NCBI GenBank assembly: GCA_023435025.1
Contig: JAEYSE010000066.1
Span: 1 to 56,094, forward strand
Reading direction: 5' to 3'
Length of the DNA: 56,094 nucleotides
Source: Bacillota bacterium
GTDB taxonomy: Bacteria; Bacillota; Clostridia; Christensenellales; CAG-138
Position numbers and translations under genes: made by a program. Shown piece by piece: positions 15,110 through 23,825 of this stretch (its first letter is position 1; each line of letters starts with the position of its first letter). The notes below the pieces were generated by a model. The model was given only the letters and a program-made list of their open reading frames with translations. It made no database searches and was not told where the DNA came from.

Positions 15110-16588
15110 ATGGATAATTTTACATTGATGCAGTTTTTTGAATGGAATATTGAAAACGACGGCGCTCATTGGGACCGCCTGAAAAGCGAGGCGAATGCCT
15201 TAAAGCAAAGGGGCATCTCCGCCGTATGGATTCCACCCTGCACCAAAGCTGCGGGGCAATACAGCGTGGGGTATGACGTCTACGATCTTTATGACCTGGG
15301 TGAGTTCGACCAAAAAGGGACAGTCAGGACAAAATACGGCACAAAGCAGCAGCTTCTCGCGGCAATTGAGGAGGTGCATAGACAGGGAATGAAAGTCTAT
15401 GCGGACATTGTGCTCAACCACAAAGCGGGCGCTGATGAAAAAGAGACGTTCCTTGCCATTGAAGTGGACGCAAACGACCGCAACCATGAGCTGTCCGCTC
15501 CTTACGATATCGAAGGCTGGACAAAATTCACATTACCCGGACGCGGAAATCAATACTCCGCGTTCCAATGGAACTATACGCATTTTACCGCGACCGACCG
15601 GGATGAACGCACGTCGCGCAACGCCATATTCAAAATCTACGGCCATGGCAAGGTATGGGCGGAGCATGTGGACGATGAAAAAAGCAATTATGATTATCTG
15701 ATGTCTGCGGATATCGATTATCACAACGAATACGTGGTGGAGGAAGTTAAGCGCTGGGCCACATGGCTGATTGACGAACTGCATGTGGACGGCTTTCGGT
15801 TGGACGCACTCAAGCATATCGATCAGGCGTTTGTAAAAACACTGATCGATCATGTGCAGGCCCATGCCGGAAAGGACTTTTTCGTGATGGGGGAGTACTG
15901 GCATTACGAATACGGTAAGCTCAATCACTTTATAGATGTTTCCGACCAGGCGCTGCACCTGTACGATGTGGCGCTGCATTTTCACTTCCATGAAGCATCG
16001 CAACGCGGACGGGATTATGACCTCAGGCGCATTTTTGATGAAACGCTTGTTTCCACCAACCGGTTCCGTGCCGTTACATTTGTGGATAACCACGATTCAC
16101 AACCCGGCCAGGCGCTCCGGTCCTGGGTGGATGATTGGTTCAAGCCCATTGCATACGCGCTGATTCTATTGCGCATAGACGGCATGCCCTGCGTGTTTTA
16201 CGGGGATTATTACGGCATCGTGGGCCAGGTGCCGCCCAAACGGGACAAGCTTGATCCCATGTTATATGCAAGAAAATACTTGGCTTACGGCGAGCAGGTG
16301 GATTATTTTGACCATTCTAACGTCATCGGCTTTATTCGAAAAGGGGATGCTGCGCATCCGAATTCCGGCGTTGCTGTGGTAATAAGCAACGGAGAAAATG
16401 GAACCAAGTATATGTCTTTTGGGCCGGAGCGCGCGGGGCAGGAGCTTTTGGATATTTCCGGAAATAAAAAGGAGCGCATCACACTGGATCAGGATGGCGC
16501 AGCTACATTTACGGTAAATGGCGGTTCCGTTTCCGTATGGGCAAGCACGGCGAACGAAAAACCACAGGGAAACTATTTATTTGAATAA
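15110..16588 (+). CDS. Cytosolic alpha-amylase (GH13)
   Basis: Hydrolyses internal alpha-1,4 bonds of glycogen, starch fragments or maltodextrins. The 492-residue chain has the four GH13 regions: DIVLNH (about 99-104), DGFRLDALKHI with nucleophile Asp232, the acid/base Glu262 in GEYWHY, and FVDNHD with Asp329. Sequence and length resemble the AmyS-like GH13_5 group of Bacillus. There is no signal peptide, so it should act inside the cell on stored or imported glucans. The start has an AAGGA site. It is divergent from the DNA-repair pair and 65 nt ahead of a GlsB-like gene. Confidence 0.92.
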   Translation: MDNFTLMQFFEWNIENDGAHWDRLKSEANALKQRGISAVWIPPCTKAAGQYSVGYDVYDLYDLGEFDQKGTVRTKYGTKQQLLAAIEEVHRQGMKVYADIVLNHKAGADEKETFLAIEVDANDRNHELSAPYDIEGWTKFTLPGRGNQYSAFQWNYTHFTATDRDERTSRNAIFKIYGHGKVWAEHVDDEKSNYDYLMSADIDYHNEYVVEEVKRWATWLIDELHVDGFRLDALKHIDQAFVKTLIDHVQAHAGKDFFVMGEYWHYEYGKLNHFIDVSDQALHLYDVALHFHFHEASQRGRDYDLRRIFDETLVSTNRFRAVTFVDNHDSQPGQALRSWVDDWFKPIAYALILLRIDGMPCVFYGDYYGIVGQVPPKRDKLDPMLYARKYLAYGEQVDYFDHSNVIGFIRKGDAAHPNSGVAVVISNGENGTKYMSFGPERAGQELLDISGNKKERITLDQDGAATFTVNGGSVSVWASTANEKPQGNYLFE

Positions 16589-16653
16589 CCGTTGCGTTTA
16601 TGGTTATTTTAGAGATAACGGGCGATTATAATTGCCAGAAAAGAGGTGTTACT

Positions 16654-16905
16654 ATGGGCATACTCGCGTGGATCATCGTAGGTGCGCTTTCGGGCTGGAT
16701 CGCTAGCAAAATCACAGGAAATGACGCAGAGATGGGCGCCGTCAAAAATATTGTGGTAGGTATCATAGGCGCGTTTATCGGCGGATTTGTCATGAATCTG
16801 ATCGGCGGCCAGGGTATTACGGGCTTTACGCTTTGGAGCGTCATCGTATCCGTGATCGGTGCTGTAATACTGCTTAGCATCATCAACCTGCTGCGCAGAA
16901 AATAA
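16654..16905 (+). CDS. GlsB/YeaQ/YmgE-family stress membrane protein
   Basis: An 83-residue membrane protein starting MGILAWIIVGALSGWIASKI with three hydrophobic segments rich in Gly/Ile and a basic C-terminus (RRK). The GWIAxKI and GxIGAFIGG patterns are typical of the transglycosylase-associated / GlsB family, linked in other Firmicutes to general stress and envelope proteins. The start at 16654 follows AGAGGTG; the longer frame to 16600 lacks a ribosome site. A terminator follows directly. Confidence 0.88.
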   Translation: MGILAWIIVGALSGWIASKITGNDAEMGAVKNIVVGIIGAFIGGFVMNLIGGQGITGFTLWSVIVSVIGAVILLSIINLLRRK

Positions 16906-16925
16906 TAACGTACCTTTTCAGACGG

Positions 16926-16950
16926 CCCGCGGACTATCCGCGGGTTTTTT
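16926..16950 (+). terminator. Intrinsic terminator after the GlsB-like gene
   Basis: CCCGCGGA (16926-16933) pairs with TCCGCGGG (16937-16944) across a 3-nt loop, followed by six T. Confidence 0.85.
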
Positions 16951-17083
16951 CTATGTATAGCTTTATTTTTCTTTTCTGTTTTGGAATATACTGACATTTG
17001 CGACTCTGACACTCCGCATGAAAGGTATAATATCCACTTGCTGTCATATACTGTACAAATTTTGAAGAAGGGGCTGTACCGCT

Positions 17084-17608
17084 GTGGAATATAACGAGCA
17101 AACTCAGATCGCCTCCATACAGGGCGAGATCGGATATATTATGGAGCTGCTGCGCAGCACGTACAATGAACCCGCAAGGAACGCGTTGATGGAACGGCTA
17201 AGAAGCCTGATGCGCGCGATGGCCGCACTGACCGGGCAGCCCATGCCCCAGGTGCAGGCACAACCGGAAGCAGAAGCCGAGGCTGTTCCCCAGACTCAGG
17301 CGGGAGGACCGCCCATCGTTAGCGGGCAGGAACCTGTGATTTCGGTCCAGGGAACAAGGCGCGTGTTTACCCCCGAGGAGCTCGCGCTTTATAATGGCAC
17401 CAACGGATATCCATCCTATGTTTCGGTAAACGGCATCGTCTATGATGTCAGCGGAGCGCCCATTTGGCAAACAGGAACACATTTCGGTTTGCATGCGGGG
17501 CAGAACCTTTCCGTGGAGTTTAATACCTGTCATTCCAGCAGGCCGTTTGTACTGGACGCCATGGTACCGGTGGGGAGGCTGGAAAATGGGAACGAAATAC
17601 TTCTATGA
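17084..17608 (+). CDS. Cytochrome b5-like heme-binding domain protein, hydrogenase-linked
   Basis: A 174-residue protein. Residues 1-50 are helical and charged (likely coiled coil), 51-90 form a Pro/Glu/Ala/Gln-rich linker, and 93-174 match the cytochrome b5-like domain of anaerobes (RVFTPEELALYNG, VNGIVYDVSGAP, W...GTHFGLHAG, HSS...VPVGRL). His133, His137 and His150 are candidate heme ligands. There is no signal peptide or membrane segment. The start is GTG with AAGGGG upstream, behind a TATAAT at 17026-17031. Its 3' end overlaps the hydrogenase small-subunit gene by 23 nt, so the two are translated together; the protein may pass electrons to or from the hydrogenase, which is inference. Confidence 0.75.
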   Translation: MEYNEQTQIASIQGEIGYIMELLRSTYNEPARNALMERLRSLMRAMAALTGQPMPQVQAQPEAEAEAVPQTQAGGPPIVSGQEPVISVQGTRRVFTPEELALYNGTNGYPSYVSVNGIVYDVSGAPIWQTGTHFGLHAGQNLSVEFNTCHSSRPFVLDAMVPVGRLENGNEILL

Positions 17609-18524
17609 TTGCGCAACCAAGTTGGCGCTGGATTTATTCGGCAAAGTACAGGACGGCCTGAACAGCGGGACGATCAACCGTGCCAAGGTGATTTGGCTTG
17701 AGCTTTCCGGCTGCTCTGGCAACATCATTTCCCTGATGAATGCGGATCAGCCGGGTATCGGCTATTTCCTGACCCAGATGGTGGATCTTGTATTCGAGAA
17801 CAGTCTGAACGCCAAAGAGGGAGAACAGGCGATGGAAAACCTGTTTGGCGCCCTTGATGAAGAATTCATATTGATTGTCGAAGGCGCTGTCGCCTTGCGG
17901 GACGAAGGCCGCTTTACCATCATCGGCCGGTATCAGGGCCGGAACATTACGGCGCTCGAAGCGGCCCGTACATTCGGGGAGCGCGCAAAGCATGTGCTGG
18001 CGATGGGTACCTGCGCTGCGGACGGCGGAATCTCGGCGGCAGCCCCAAATCCCAGCGCATGCGTCGGTTTACAGGATGTGCTCCAAAGGCCTGTCATCCG
18101 TGTGCCGGGCTGCCCCTGTAACCCGGCCTGGCTTTTGACGACACTTGCGCATATTCTGCTCTTTGGGCCGCCGGAACTCGATGCGTTCAACCGTCCCACC
18201 ATGATTTACGGCACCACCATCCACGACCGCTGCCCTCGCCGTTCTTACTTTGACAGCGGAATATTTGCTTCGCAATTGGGGGAGGAAACCTGTTTGTTCC
18301 TGATTGGCTGCCGTGGCCCGGTTACATTGACGGATTGTCCCATCCGCAGGTGGAATCAGCGGGTGAACTGGCCGGTGGGAGATGATTCGCCCTGCATCGG
18401 CTGTGCACAGTTCGGGTTCCCGGATGCGATGGAGCCCTTCGTCCTGTATCCTGCCAATTCGGAAATCAGTATGGCGCAAGAAGGAATACGAACGACTTTC
18501 ATGACAGGAGAGAGCATGGGATGA
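17586..18524 (+). CDS. [NiFe] hydrogenase small subunit, variant proximal cluster
   Basis: Electron-transfer subunit with three Fe-S clusters. Visible ligands: proximal Cys43, Cys143 (GTCA) and Cys176 (GCPC); distal His213, Cys216, Cys236, Cys242; medial Cys251, Cys270, Cys273. The usual second proximal Cys of the CxxC motif is Asn46 (CSGN). In actinobacterial-type (group 1h) enzymes an Asp occupies this place, so the Asn variant is notable. The 312-residue chain has no Tat signal, so the enzyme is cytosolic. The start at 17586 follows GGGAGG; the longer frame upstream lies in the b5 gene. It overlaps the large-subunit start by ATGA. It belongs to the group 1/2 uptake lineage; the exact subgroup is not decided. 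Confidence 0.9.
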   Translation: MGTKYFYDCATKLALDLFGKVQDGLNSGTINRAKVIWLELSGCSGNIISLMNADQPGIGYFLTQMVDLVFENSLNAKEGEQAMENLFGALDEEFILIVEGAVALRDEGRFTIIGRYQGRNITALEAARTFGERAKHVLAMGTCAADGGISAAAPNPSACVGLQDVLQRPVIRVPGCPCNPAWLLTTLAHILLFGPPELDAFNRPTMIYGTTIHDRCPRRSYFDSGIFASQLGEETCLFLIGCRGPVTLTDCPIRRWNQRVNWPVGDDSPCIGCAQFGFPDAMEPFVLYPANSEISMAQEGIRTTFMTGESMG

Positions 18525-19924
18525 GCCAAATCGTAATCAATCCGGTCACCCGCATCAGTGGGTTTATGGAAATTTCCGCCCAGGTGGAAAACAACTCTGT
18601 GGTGGATGCGAAAGTGGAAGGGAATTTGTTCCGTGGCTTTGAGTTGATGCTAAAAGGCAGGTCACCGCTCGATGCAATCTACTTCACGGAGCGTATCTGC
18701 GGGATTTGCTCGGCGGCACACGCTACGGCCTCCAGTATGTCGCTTGAGCAGGCGCTTGGCGTTACCCCTCAGGAGCAGGGGAGGTACTTACGGGATTTCA
18801 CGCATGCCTGCGATTTTATTCAGAACCATATCCGCCATTTCTACCAATTTACCATTCCGGATTATGTGCGCTTGCCGGATTACGGGCCGGTATTTGAAGC
18901 GACAGGAGCGGATTTTCGGCTACCCGATACAGTCAACAATACGCTTGCGGAACACTATTTTACATCCCTGAATGCCAGCAGGACTGCGCACACCATGCTG
19001 GCCATTCTGGGGGGGAAAGCGCCGCACTCCCACGGAATATTTGTTGGCGGCATTACGAGCCCCGCTACGGTGGAGGATACTATTGCTCTAAGGTCATTAT
19101 TGCTCGAGCTTCGCATATTTGTGGACGAGGTCATGCTGCCCGACGCACATACTCTTGGGCAGTATTATGGGGATTATTTTAATATCGGCGGGGGTTACGG
19201 CAATTTTCTCAGCTACGGGTGCTTCAATAACTATCCAAGTCTCGGAACGCTCTATTTGGATGCCGCTGTATTCCACAATGGCGTGATTGGTCCGTTTGAC
19301 CCGAACGGCATCACGGAATCGACGGCGCATGCGTTTTATGCCCCACCGGATCAGTACACGCCGTTTGAGATAGTCGTACAGCCGGACGCGAACAAAGCGG
19401 ATGCGAATTCATGGGTCAAAGCGCCCCGCTATTTTGGCGTTCCCTATGAAGTAGGCCCGCTGGCGCGGCAATGGCTCTCCGGAGAATACCGCAACGGCGT
19501 CTCCGTGATGGACCGAACAATAGCCCGTGCGTTAGAGACCAAGAAGATAATCGCCATCATGCAAACGCTGCTCGATCATGTGATCCCGGGTGTTCAGTTG
19601 CAAAGCCAGTATGTAATTCCGGAGCAGGCGCGCAGCATGGGACTTGTCGATACCTCGCGGGGTGCGCTGGGGCATTGGCTGGAAATCGCGCAAAAGACCA
19701 TATCGCTCTATCAAATCATAACGCCTTCCGCGTGGAACCTTTCTTCCAACACACAGGGGACTCGTGGGGCTGGGGAGCAGGCGCTTATTGGCACCCATAT
19801 CGCGGATATTGACAACCCGATAGAGATCGGCCGCGTGATTCGATCGTTTGATCCCTGCATATCCTGTGGTACACATGTGTTTACGTCCGAAGGTCAGCGC
19901 GGAACGTGGAGGGTCGTCCCTTGA
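18521..19924 (+). CDS. [NiFe] hydrogenase large (catalytic) subunit
   Basis: Carries the Ni-Fe(CN)2CO site. The four Ni/Fe cysteines are in RICGICSAAH (Cys60, Cys63) and DPCISCGTH (Cys446, Cys449). After His452 there is a 15-residue tail, VFTSEGQRGTWRVVP, which should be removed by the maturation protease encoded next. 467 residues, no signal peptide. The subunit is coupled by ATGA to the small-subunit gene upstream and by TTGA to the protease gene downstream. No hypABCDEF genes are in the window, so cofactor assembly must be encoded elsewhere. Confidence 0.94.
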   Translation: MSQIVINPVTRISGFMEISAQVENNSVVDAKVEGNLFRGFELMLKGRSPLDAIYFTERICGICSAAHATASSMSLEQALGVTPQEQGRYLRDFTHACDFIQNHIRHFYQFTIPDYVRLPDYGPVFEATGADFRLPDTVNNTLAEHYFTSLNASRTAHTMLAILGGKAPHSHGIFVGGITSPATVEDTIALRSLLLELRIFVDEVMLPDAHTLGQYYGDYFNIGGGYGNFLSYGCFNNYPSLGTLYLDAAVFHNGVIGPFDPNGITESTAHAFYAPPDQYTPFEIVVQPDANKADANSWVKAPRYFGVPYEVGPLARQWLSGEYRNGVSVMDRTIARALETKKIIAIMQTLLDHVIPGVQLQSQYVIPEQARSMGLVDTSRGALGHWLEIAQKTISLYQIITPSAWNLSSNTQGTRGAGEQALIGTHIADIDNPIEIGRVIRSFDPCISCGTHVFTSEGQRGTWRVVP

Positions 19925-20409
19925 GTGAAGCTATGCACGCAAGTAGGCTGCTTGTTCTCGGTATCGGTTCGCGTCTGATGGGGGATGACGGAATTGGCCC
20001 CAAGCTCATCGATGCTCTGCAGCATGAGCCGTGCCCCGATAACTGGCTTCTATGCGCCGCGGAAACGGATATCAACTATGCATCGGGCCTCCGGCTGCAG
20101 GGGGACTGTATCGTGCTTGTGGACGCGGCGCGGGCCGGAAATGCACCGGGAACGGTATATTTGGTGGAATTGGAGACAAAAGGGTGGGGCAAAAGGCCAA
20201 TTCCATCCTTGCACGAGTCCGGCGCATGGGAAATGGTGTTTCAAGAGCCGCATGCAGGCGGGTGGCTGATTGGCGTGGAGGTAGATGAAATAAGCCCCGG
20301 GATCGGCCTGAGCGAAACGCTTGATCTCACGTTTCCGGAAATTGTAGTACGCGTGAAAGCAGGGCTCCAGGAAATATCGCGGGTCAGTCATTTATTGCTA
20401 AAAGTATGA
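19921..20409 (+). CDS. Hydrogenase maturation endopeptidase (HyaD/HycI family)
   Basis: Cleaves the C-terminal tail of the large subunit after Ni insertion. The N-terminal GIGSRLMGDDGIG motif holds the acidic residues that sense nickel; VLVDAARAG and a later SLHESG region fit the family. About 162 residues. TTG at 19921 is chosen as start because GGAGGG lies 8 nt upstream and TTGA overlaps the previous stop; GTG 19906 and ATG 19933 are alternatives. The consensus GxGN is GIGS here. It is the last gene of the hydrogenase operon, followed by a hairpin terminator. Confidence 0.88.
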   Translation: MSEAMHASRLLVLGIGSRLMGDDGIGPKLIDALQHEPCPDNWLLCAAETDINYASGLRLQGDCIVLVDAARAGNAPGTVYLVELETKGWGKRPIPSLHESGAWEMVFQEPHAGGWLIGVEVDEISPGIGLSETLDLTFPEIVVRVKAGLQEISRVSHLLLKV

Positions 20410-20541
20410 GAGCAGATTAGCCAATTTCATAATACCGTCTTTACCTGTGCGCGGCCCGTTGACGCAGGCATGGCCGTTCTGTTCAAAAAGGGCTGTCAAC
20501 CGGTCGCCTTGTCTTTGTTGCCCAAAGAAAAGCCATAACGC

Positions 20542-20569
20542 AAAGCCGCGGTATGATACCGCGGCTTTT
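20542..20569. terminator. Bidirectional terminator between convergent genes
   Basis: AAAGCCGCGGTA (20542-20553) and TACCGCGGCTTT (20557-20568) form a 12-bp stem with a TGA loop; the A/T ends give a short T-run in both directions. It separates the hydrogenase operon (plus) from the FAD oxidoreductase (minus). Confidence 0.85.
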
Positions 20570-20589
20570 CGGGCTAAATCTTTGATTGT

Positions 20590-21999
20590 TTATGTTTTTG
20601 ACACAATATCACGCGCTACCACAACGCCTGTTACGCTAGCCTGCATCAGCCCGCGGGTAATACCCGCGCCGTCCCCGATGGCGTAAAGCCCTTCTATGGC
20701 GGTTTGGAAACGGTTGTCCACCGTCACCTTGGAAGAATAAAACTTTACTTCCACACCGTAGAGCAGCGTATTCTTGGAATACAGGCCCGGCGCGATATGA
20801 TCGAACGCGCGAAGCGCCTCGATAATGCTCGTTAAGTGGCGGTGGGGGAGGACAAAGGACAGATCCCCGGGGACCGCAGTGTTGAGCGTGGGCTCAGTGG
20901 TGGATTTACGCAAACGCGACGCGTCCGTTCGCCGCCCCTGCAAAAGGTCCCCAAGCCGCTGCACCATAATGCCGCCGCCGGTAAGCATATTGCCAAGCTG
21001 CGCAATGTAGTTGCCGTATTGGATGGGCGCGTTGAAGGGCTGTGTAAAGCGAGTGGAAACCAGCATCGCAAAATTCGTATTCTGCGTGCGACGCTCCTGC
21101 TCGTGGTAGCTGTGGCCGTTGACCACGGCGATGCCGCCCTCGTAATGTTCTTCGCTTACGATGCCGCCTGGGTTCATGCAGAACGTGCGTACGCGGTTTT
21201 CAAACGTATCGGAATAGTACACCAGCTTCGCTTCATAAAGCTCCTGGGTGAGATGGTCCATAATGGAATTTGGCACCTCGACGCGCACGCCGATGTCCAC
21301 CTCGTTGTTACGGGTTTCCACCCCAAGGCGTACAGCCTCCTGCGCCAGCCACGCCGCGCCGCCGCGGCCGGGGGCGAGGACGATCTTCCCGGCTTCCACC
21401 TCAAAGGTCTCTCCGCTTGCGGTTTGCAGCACAACGCCGGTGGCTGTCCCGTTTTCTACAAGGATCTCGCGGGCGGCGGTCATCTCCATGAATGTGAAGC
21501 CTTCCGTCTTTACTAGCGCATCGTACATGTTCTGTAGTGTAGACGCGGAGTATTCCGTACCCATGTGGCGAACGGGGCAGCGCACCAAGTGGATGTTGTA
21601 GCGGCTCGCCTCGTAGGCTATTTCGCTTACCTTCGGGTTGTTGCGGCCGTGCACGGTTTCGGGCGCGCCGAATTTGGTATAAATTTTATCCGCATAGTCT
21701 ATAAGCGCCTGCGCCTCGTGTGCGGGCATATAATCCGTAATATTCCCACCGACCTCATGGGAGAGTGAGAGCTTCCCGTCGGAAAAAGCGCCGGCGCCGG
21801 ACCATCCGTTCATAATGGCGCAGGGCTTGCAGTTGACGCACTTACTCAAAGTGCGCGCGGGGCAGGTGCGGTTCACTAAACTCCGCCCCTGATCGACAAG
21901 CAGAACATTTATACCCTGCTTCTTGTCTAAAAGCTCCAAAGAGGCGAATATTCCCGCCGGGCCTGCGCCTACGATTACAACGTCATACTGCTTACGCAT
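20590..21999 (-). CDS. FAD-dependent oxidoreductase (COG2509-type, uncharacterised dehydrogenase)
   Basis: A 469-residue flavoprotein with an N-terminal dinucleotide-binding motif VVIVGAGPAGIFAS (GxGxxG at residues 11-16) and a C-terminal GLYAIGDGAGITRGLMQAS FAD-binding segment. A cysteine cluster follows the first strand pair (CPAR...CVNCKPC), and NGWSGAGAFSDGKLSL is characteristic of this widespread but uncharacterised FAD family in Firmicutes. Substrate is unknown. The ATG at 22008 directly abuts AGGAAGG, so the ATG at 21999, nine nt away, is taken as start. Monocistronic, divergent from the lipoprotein operon. Confidence 0.83.
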   Translation of the reverse strand: MRKQYDVVIVGAGPAGIFASLELLDKKQGINVLLVDQGRSLVNRTCPARTLSKCVNCKPCAIMNGWSGAGAFSDGKLSLSHEVGGNITDYMPAHEAQALIDYADKIYTKFGAPETVHGRNNPKVSEIAYEASRYNIHLVRCPVRHMGTEYSASTLQNMYDALVKTEGFTFMEMTAAREILVENGTATGVVLQTASGETFEVEAGKIVLAPGRGGAAWLAQEAVRLGVETRNNEVDIGVRVEVPNSIMDHLTQELYEAKLVYYSDTFENRVRTFCMNPGGIVSEEHYEGGIAVVNGHSYHEQERRTQNTNFAMLVSTRFTQPFNAPIQYGNYIAQLGNMLTGGGIMVQRLGDLLQGRRTDASRLRKSTTEPTLNTAVPGDLSFVLPHRHLTSIIEALRAFDHIAPGLYSKNTLLYGVEVKFYSSKVTVDNRFQTAIEGLYAIGDGAGITRGLMQASVTGVVVARDIVSKT

Positions 22000-22163
22000 T
22001 ACAAACATCCTTCCTGTAAACCCTAGTAGTTATCAAACATAAAACAGCATAACGCATCCCATTAACGATGTCAATACATAACGGAAGGTATAAAAGGCAC
22101 GCTTATAAAACCCGAACATTCGGAATTTAACATTTGGATCAAACTTTGTTCACAAGCGTCCGG

Positions 22164-22193
22164 TTGGTATTCTGCATTCCAGCATGTTACAAT
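22164..22193 (+). promoter_or_regulatory. Putative promoter of the lipoprotein/ABC operon
   Basis: TTGGTA (22164-22169), an 18-nt spacer, TACAAT (22188-22193), about 30 nt upstream of the lipoprotein start. Confidence 0.6.
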
Positions 22194-22222
22194 GTAAAGA
22201 GTACTGCGGAGGCTTGTAACAC

Positions 22223-23092
22223 ATGAAAAAGCTCGTCGCGCTCTGCCTGCTAATCGGCTTGTTTCTTTCCGGCTGTGCCACAGGCACGGTCATAAAGGAG
22301 GAAGCAACTGAGCCTGCCAACATAAGTGAAATAACCTCCGCACGGGAGCTTACGGATTTTTTTGAGTCCGGCGGTTCTTCCGCACACCTCAAAGCGGATA
22401 TTGATATGGAAGATAGTATGCTCAAGCTTACTAAGGCGCGCGGACCGGTGGAGATTGCGGGCAATGGGTACACAATATCGGGCAGCGCGCCCTGTGTCAT
22501 CCGGCTGGAGGAAGGTTGCTCCATTGCGCTCAAAAGCGTTACCATTTCGGGTCGGCAAACAGGGATTGGGCTTTTGGGGAGCGGAACGGTTGCGGCTTCG
22601 GATGCCGTTGTCACCGCGCAAATTAATGCCATACAGGCTGCGGGGACGCTCACGGTTGCATCGGCCAGTTCGCTTACGCTTACGGGCGGGGGAAGCGGCA
22701 TAGTCGCTATGGGCGTCTGCCTGCAGCAGGACAGTGCGCTTTCTGTAACGGCTACTTCCACCGCTATCAGCACAGAACGCGGAGATCTTATGCTGTATCC
22801 GCGCGCAAAAGTAACCTGCGAGGCGGCGGGGGACAACGCCGTGGAAACGGACGGAACGCTGATACTGATGGAGGATACAGTTCTCACCGCAAACAACACC
22901 GGCGAGCACAACGGCGTAAGAGTAGGTTCCCTGCAGGCTAAGGAAAGCGCCACGCTCAACGCCAAAGGCGGAATAAACGGTGTGGGCCTGTTTTTGGTGG
23001 AGCTATACGAGGATATGACGCTCAAAGGCATGAGCACGCCGGATGTCAAGATAGAGGCGGGCAAGGGCAAACTGACGCTTGAAGCGCAGTAA
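22223..23092 (+). CDS. Lipoprotein with predicted beta-helix fold
   Basis: Signal peptide with lipobox LSGC (Cys at residue 18), so membrane-anchored outside the cell. After a spacer the chain of 289 residues consists of short, regularly repeating strands rich in Thr, Ser, Gly, Ala and Val (for example TISGSAPCVIRLEEG, SVTISGRQTGIGLLG, TLTVASASSLTLTGG), which looks like a right-handed parallel beta-helix of the pectate-lyase-like kind. No catalytic residues were recognised. It starts an operon with a MacB-like ATPase, an FtsX permease and a Leu/Gly-repeat protein, so it may be the extracytoplasmic partner of that transporter. Function is unknown. Confidence 0.7.
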   Translation: MKKLVALCLLIGLFLSGCATGTVIKEEATEPANISEITSARELTDFFESGGSSAHLKADIDMEDSMLKLTKARGPVEIAGNGYTISGSAPCVIRLEEGCSIALKSVTISGRQTGIGLLGSGTVAASDAVVTAQINAIQAAGTLTVASASSLTLTGGGSGIVAMGVCLQQDSALSVTATSTAISTERGDLMLYPRAKVTCEAAGDNAVETDGTLILMEDTVLTANNTGEHNGVRVGSLQAKESATLNAKGGINGVGLFLVELYEDMTLKGMSTPDVKIEAGKGKLTLEAQ

Positions 23093-23122
23093 ACGCAATC
23101 GGGAAGGATCAACGAGGGAAGC

Positions 23123-23824
23123 ATGGAGTATATCGCGTTAAGCGGCGTAAAAAAAGAATACCGCATGGGTGAGGTCGTGATTGAGGCGCTCTCCGGCGTT
23201 GATATGGCGGTGGAAAAGGGGGAACTCTGCACCATCGTCGGCCCTTCCGGCGCAGGCAAGACAACTCTTTTAAACATACTGGGCGGCATGGACACGCCCA
23301 CATCAGGCAGTATCATGGTGGACGGGGAGGCCGTTGACCGGTTTGACCGCAGGAAGCTCACGTCATACCGCAGGGACATGGTCGGCTTTGTGTTCCAGTT
23401 TTATAATCTTGTACAGAACCTGACGGCGCTTGAAAACGTGGAGCTTGCCGCGCAGATATGCAAGGACGCATTGGACCCGCGCGTTATGCTAAAAGAAGTC
23501 GGGTTGGGAGAGCGATATAGTAACTTCCCGGCGCAGCTTTCCGGTGGCGAGCAGCAGCGCGTCGCTATCGCAAGGGCGCTTGCGAAAAACCCGAAGCTTC
23601 TGCTGTGCGACGAGCCGACCGGGGCTTTGGACTACCAGACCGGCAAGCAGGTGCTTGCCCTGCTGCAGCAGGCCAGCCGCAAACAGCATATGACCGTGCT
23701 CATCATCACGCACAATTCCGCAATAACGCCCATGGCGGACCGGGTGGTTCACATAAAAAACGGCCGTGTTGCCCATATGGCGAAGAATAACAGCCCCGTG
23801 CCAGTGGAAGAGATTGAGTGGTAA
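23123..23824 (+). CDS. ABC transporter ATP-binding protein (MacB/LolD family)
   Basis: A 233-residue ATPase with Walker A GPSGAGKTT (about 40-48), Q-loop region VGFVFQFYNLVQNLTALENVELA, signature LSGGEQQR (139-146) and Walker B LLLCDEPTGALD (159-170). The FQFYNLxxxLTxxENV pattern is typical of MacB/LolD/FtsE-type mechanotransmission ATPases that pair with FtsX-domain permeases; that permease follows one base after the stop codon. Such systems move force or substrates across the envelope rather than importing nutrients. Confidence 0.92.
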   Translation: MEYIALSGVKKEYRMGEVVIEALSGVDMAVEKGELCTIVGPSGAGKTTLLNILGGMDTPTSGSIMVDGEAVDRFDRRKLTSYRRDMVGFVFQFYNLVQNLTALENVELAAQICKDALDPRVMLKEVGLGERYSNFPAQLSGGEQQRVAIARALAKNPKLLLCDEPTGALDYQTGKQVLALLQQASRKQHMTVLIITHNSAITPMADRVVHIKNGRVAHMAKNNSPVPVEEIEW

Positions 23825-23825
23825 C

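Noticed and set aside
22150..23379. 409-codon open frame on the minus strand
   Set aside because: It is the shadow of the beta-helix lipoprotein and ABC ATPase genes, which have lipobox, Walker motifs and ribosome sites.
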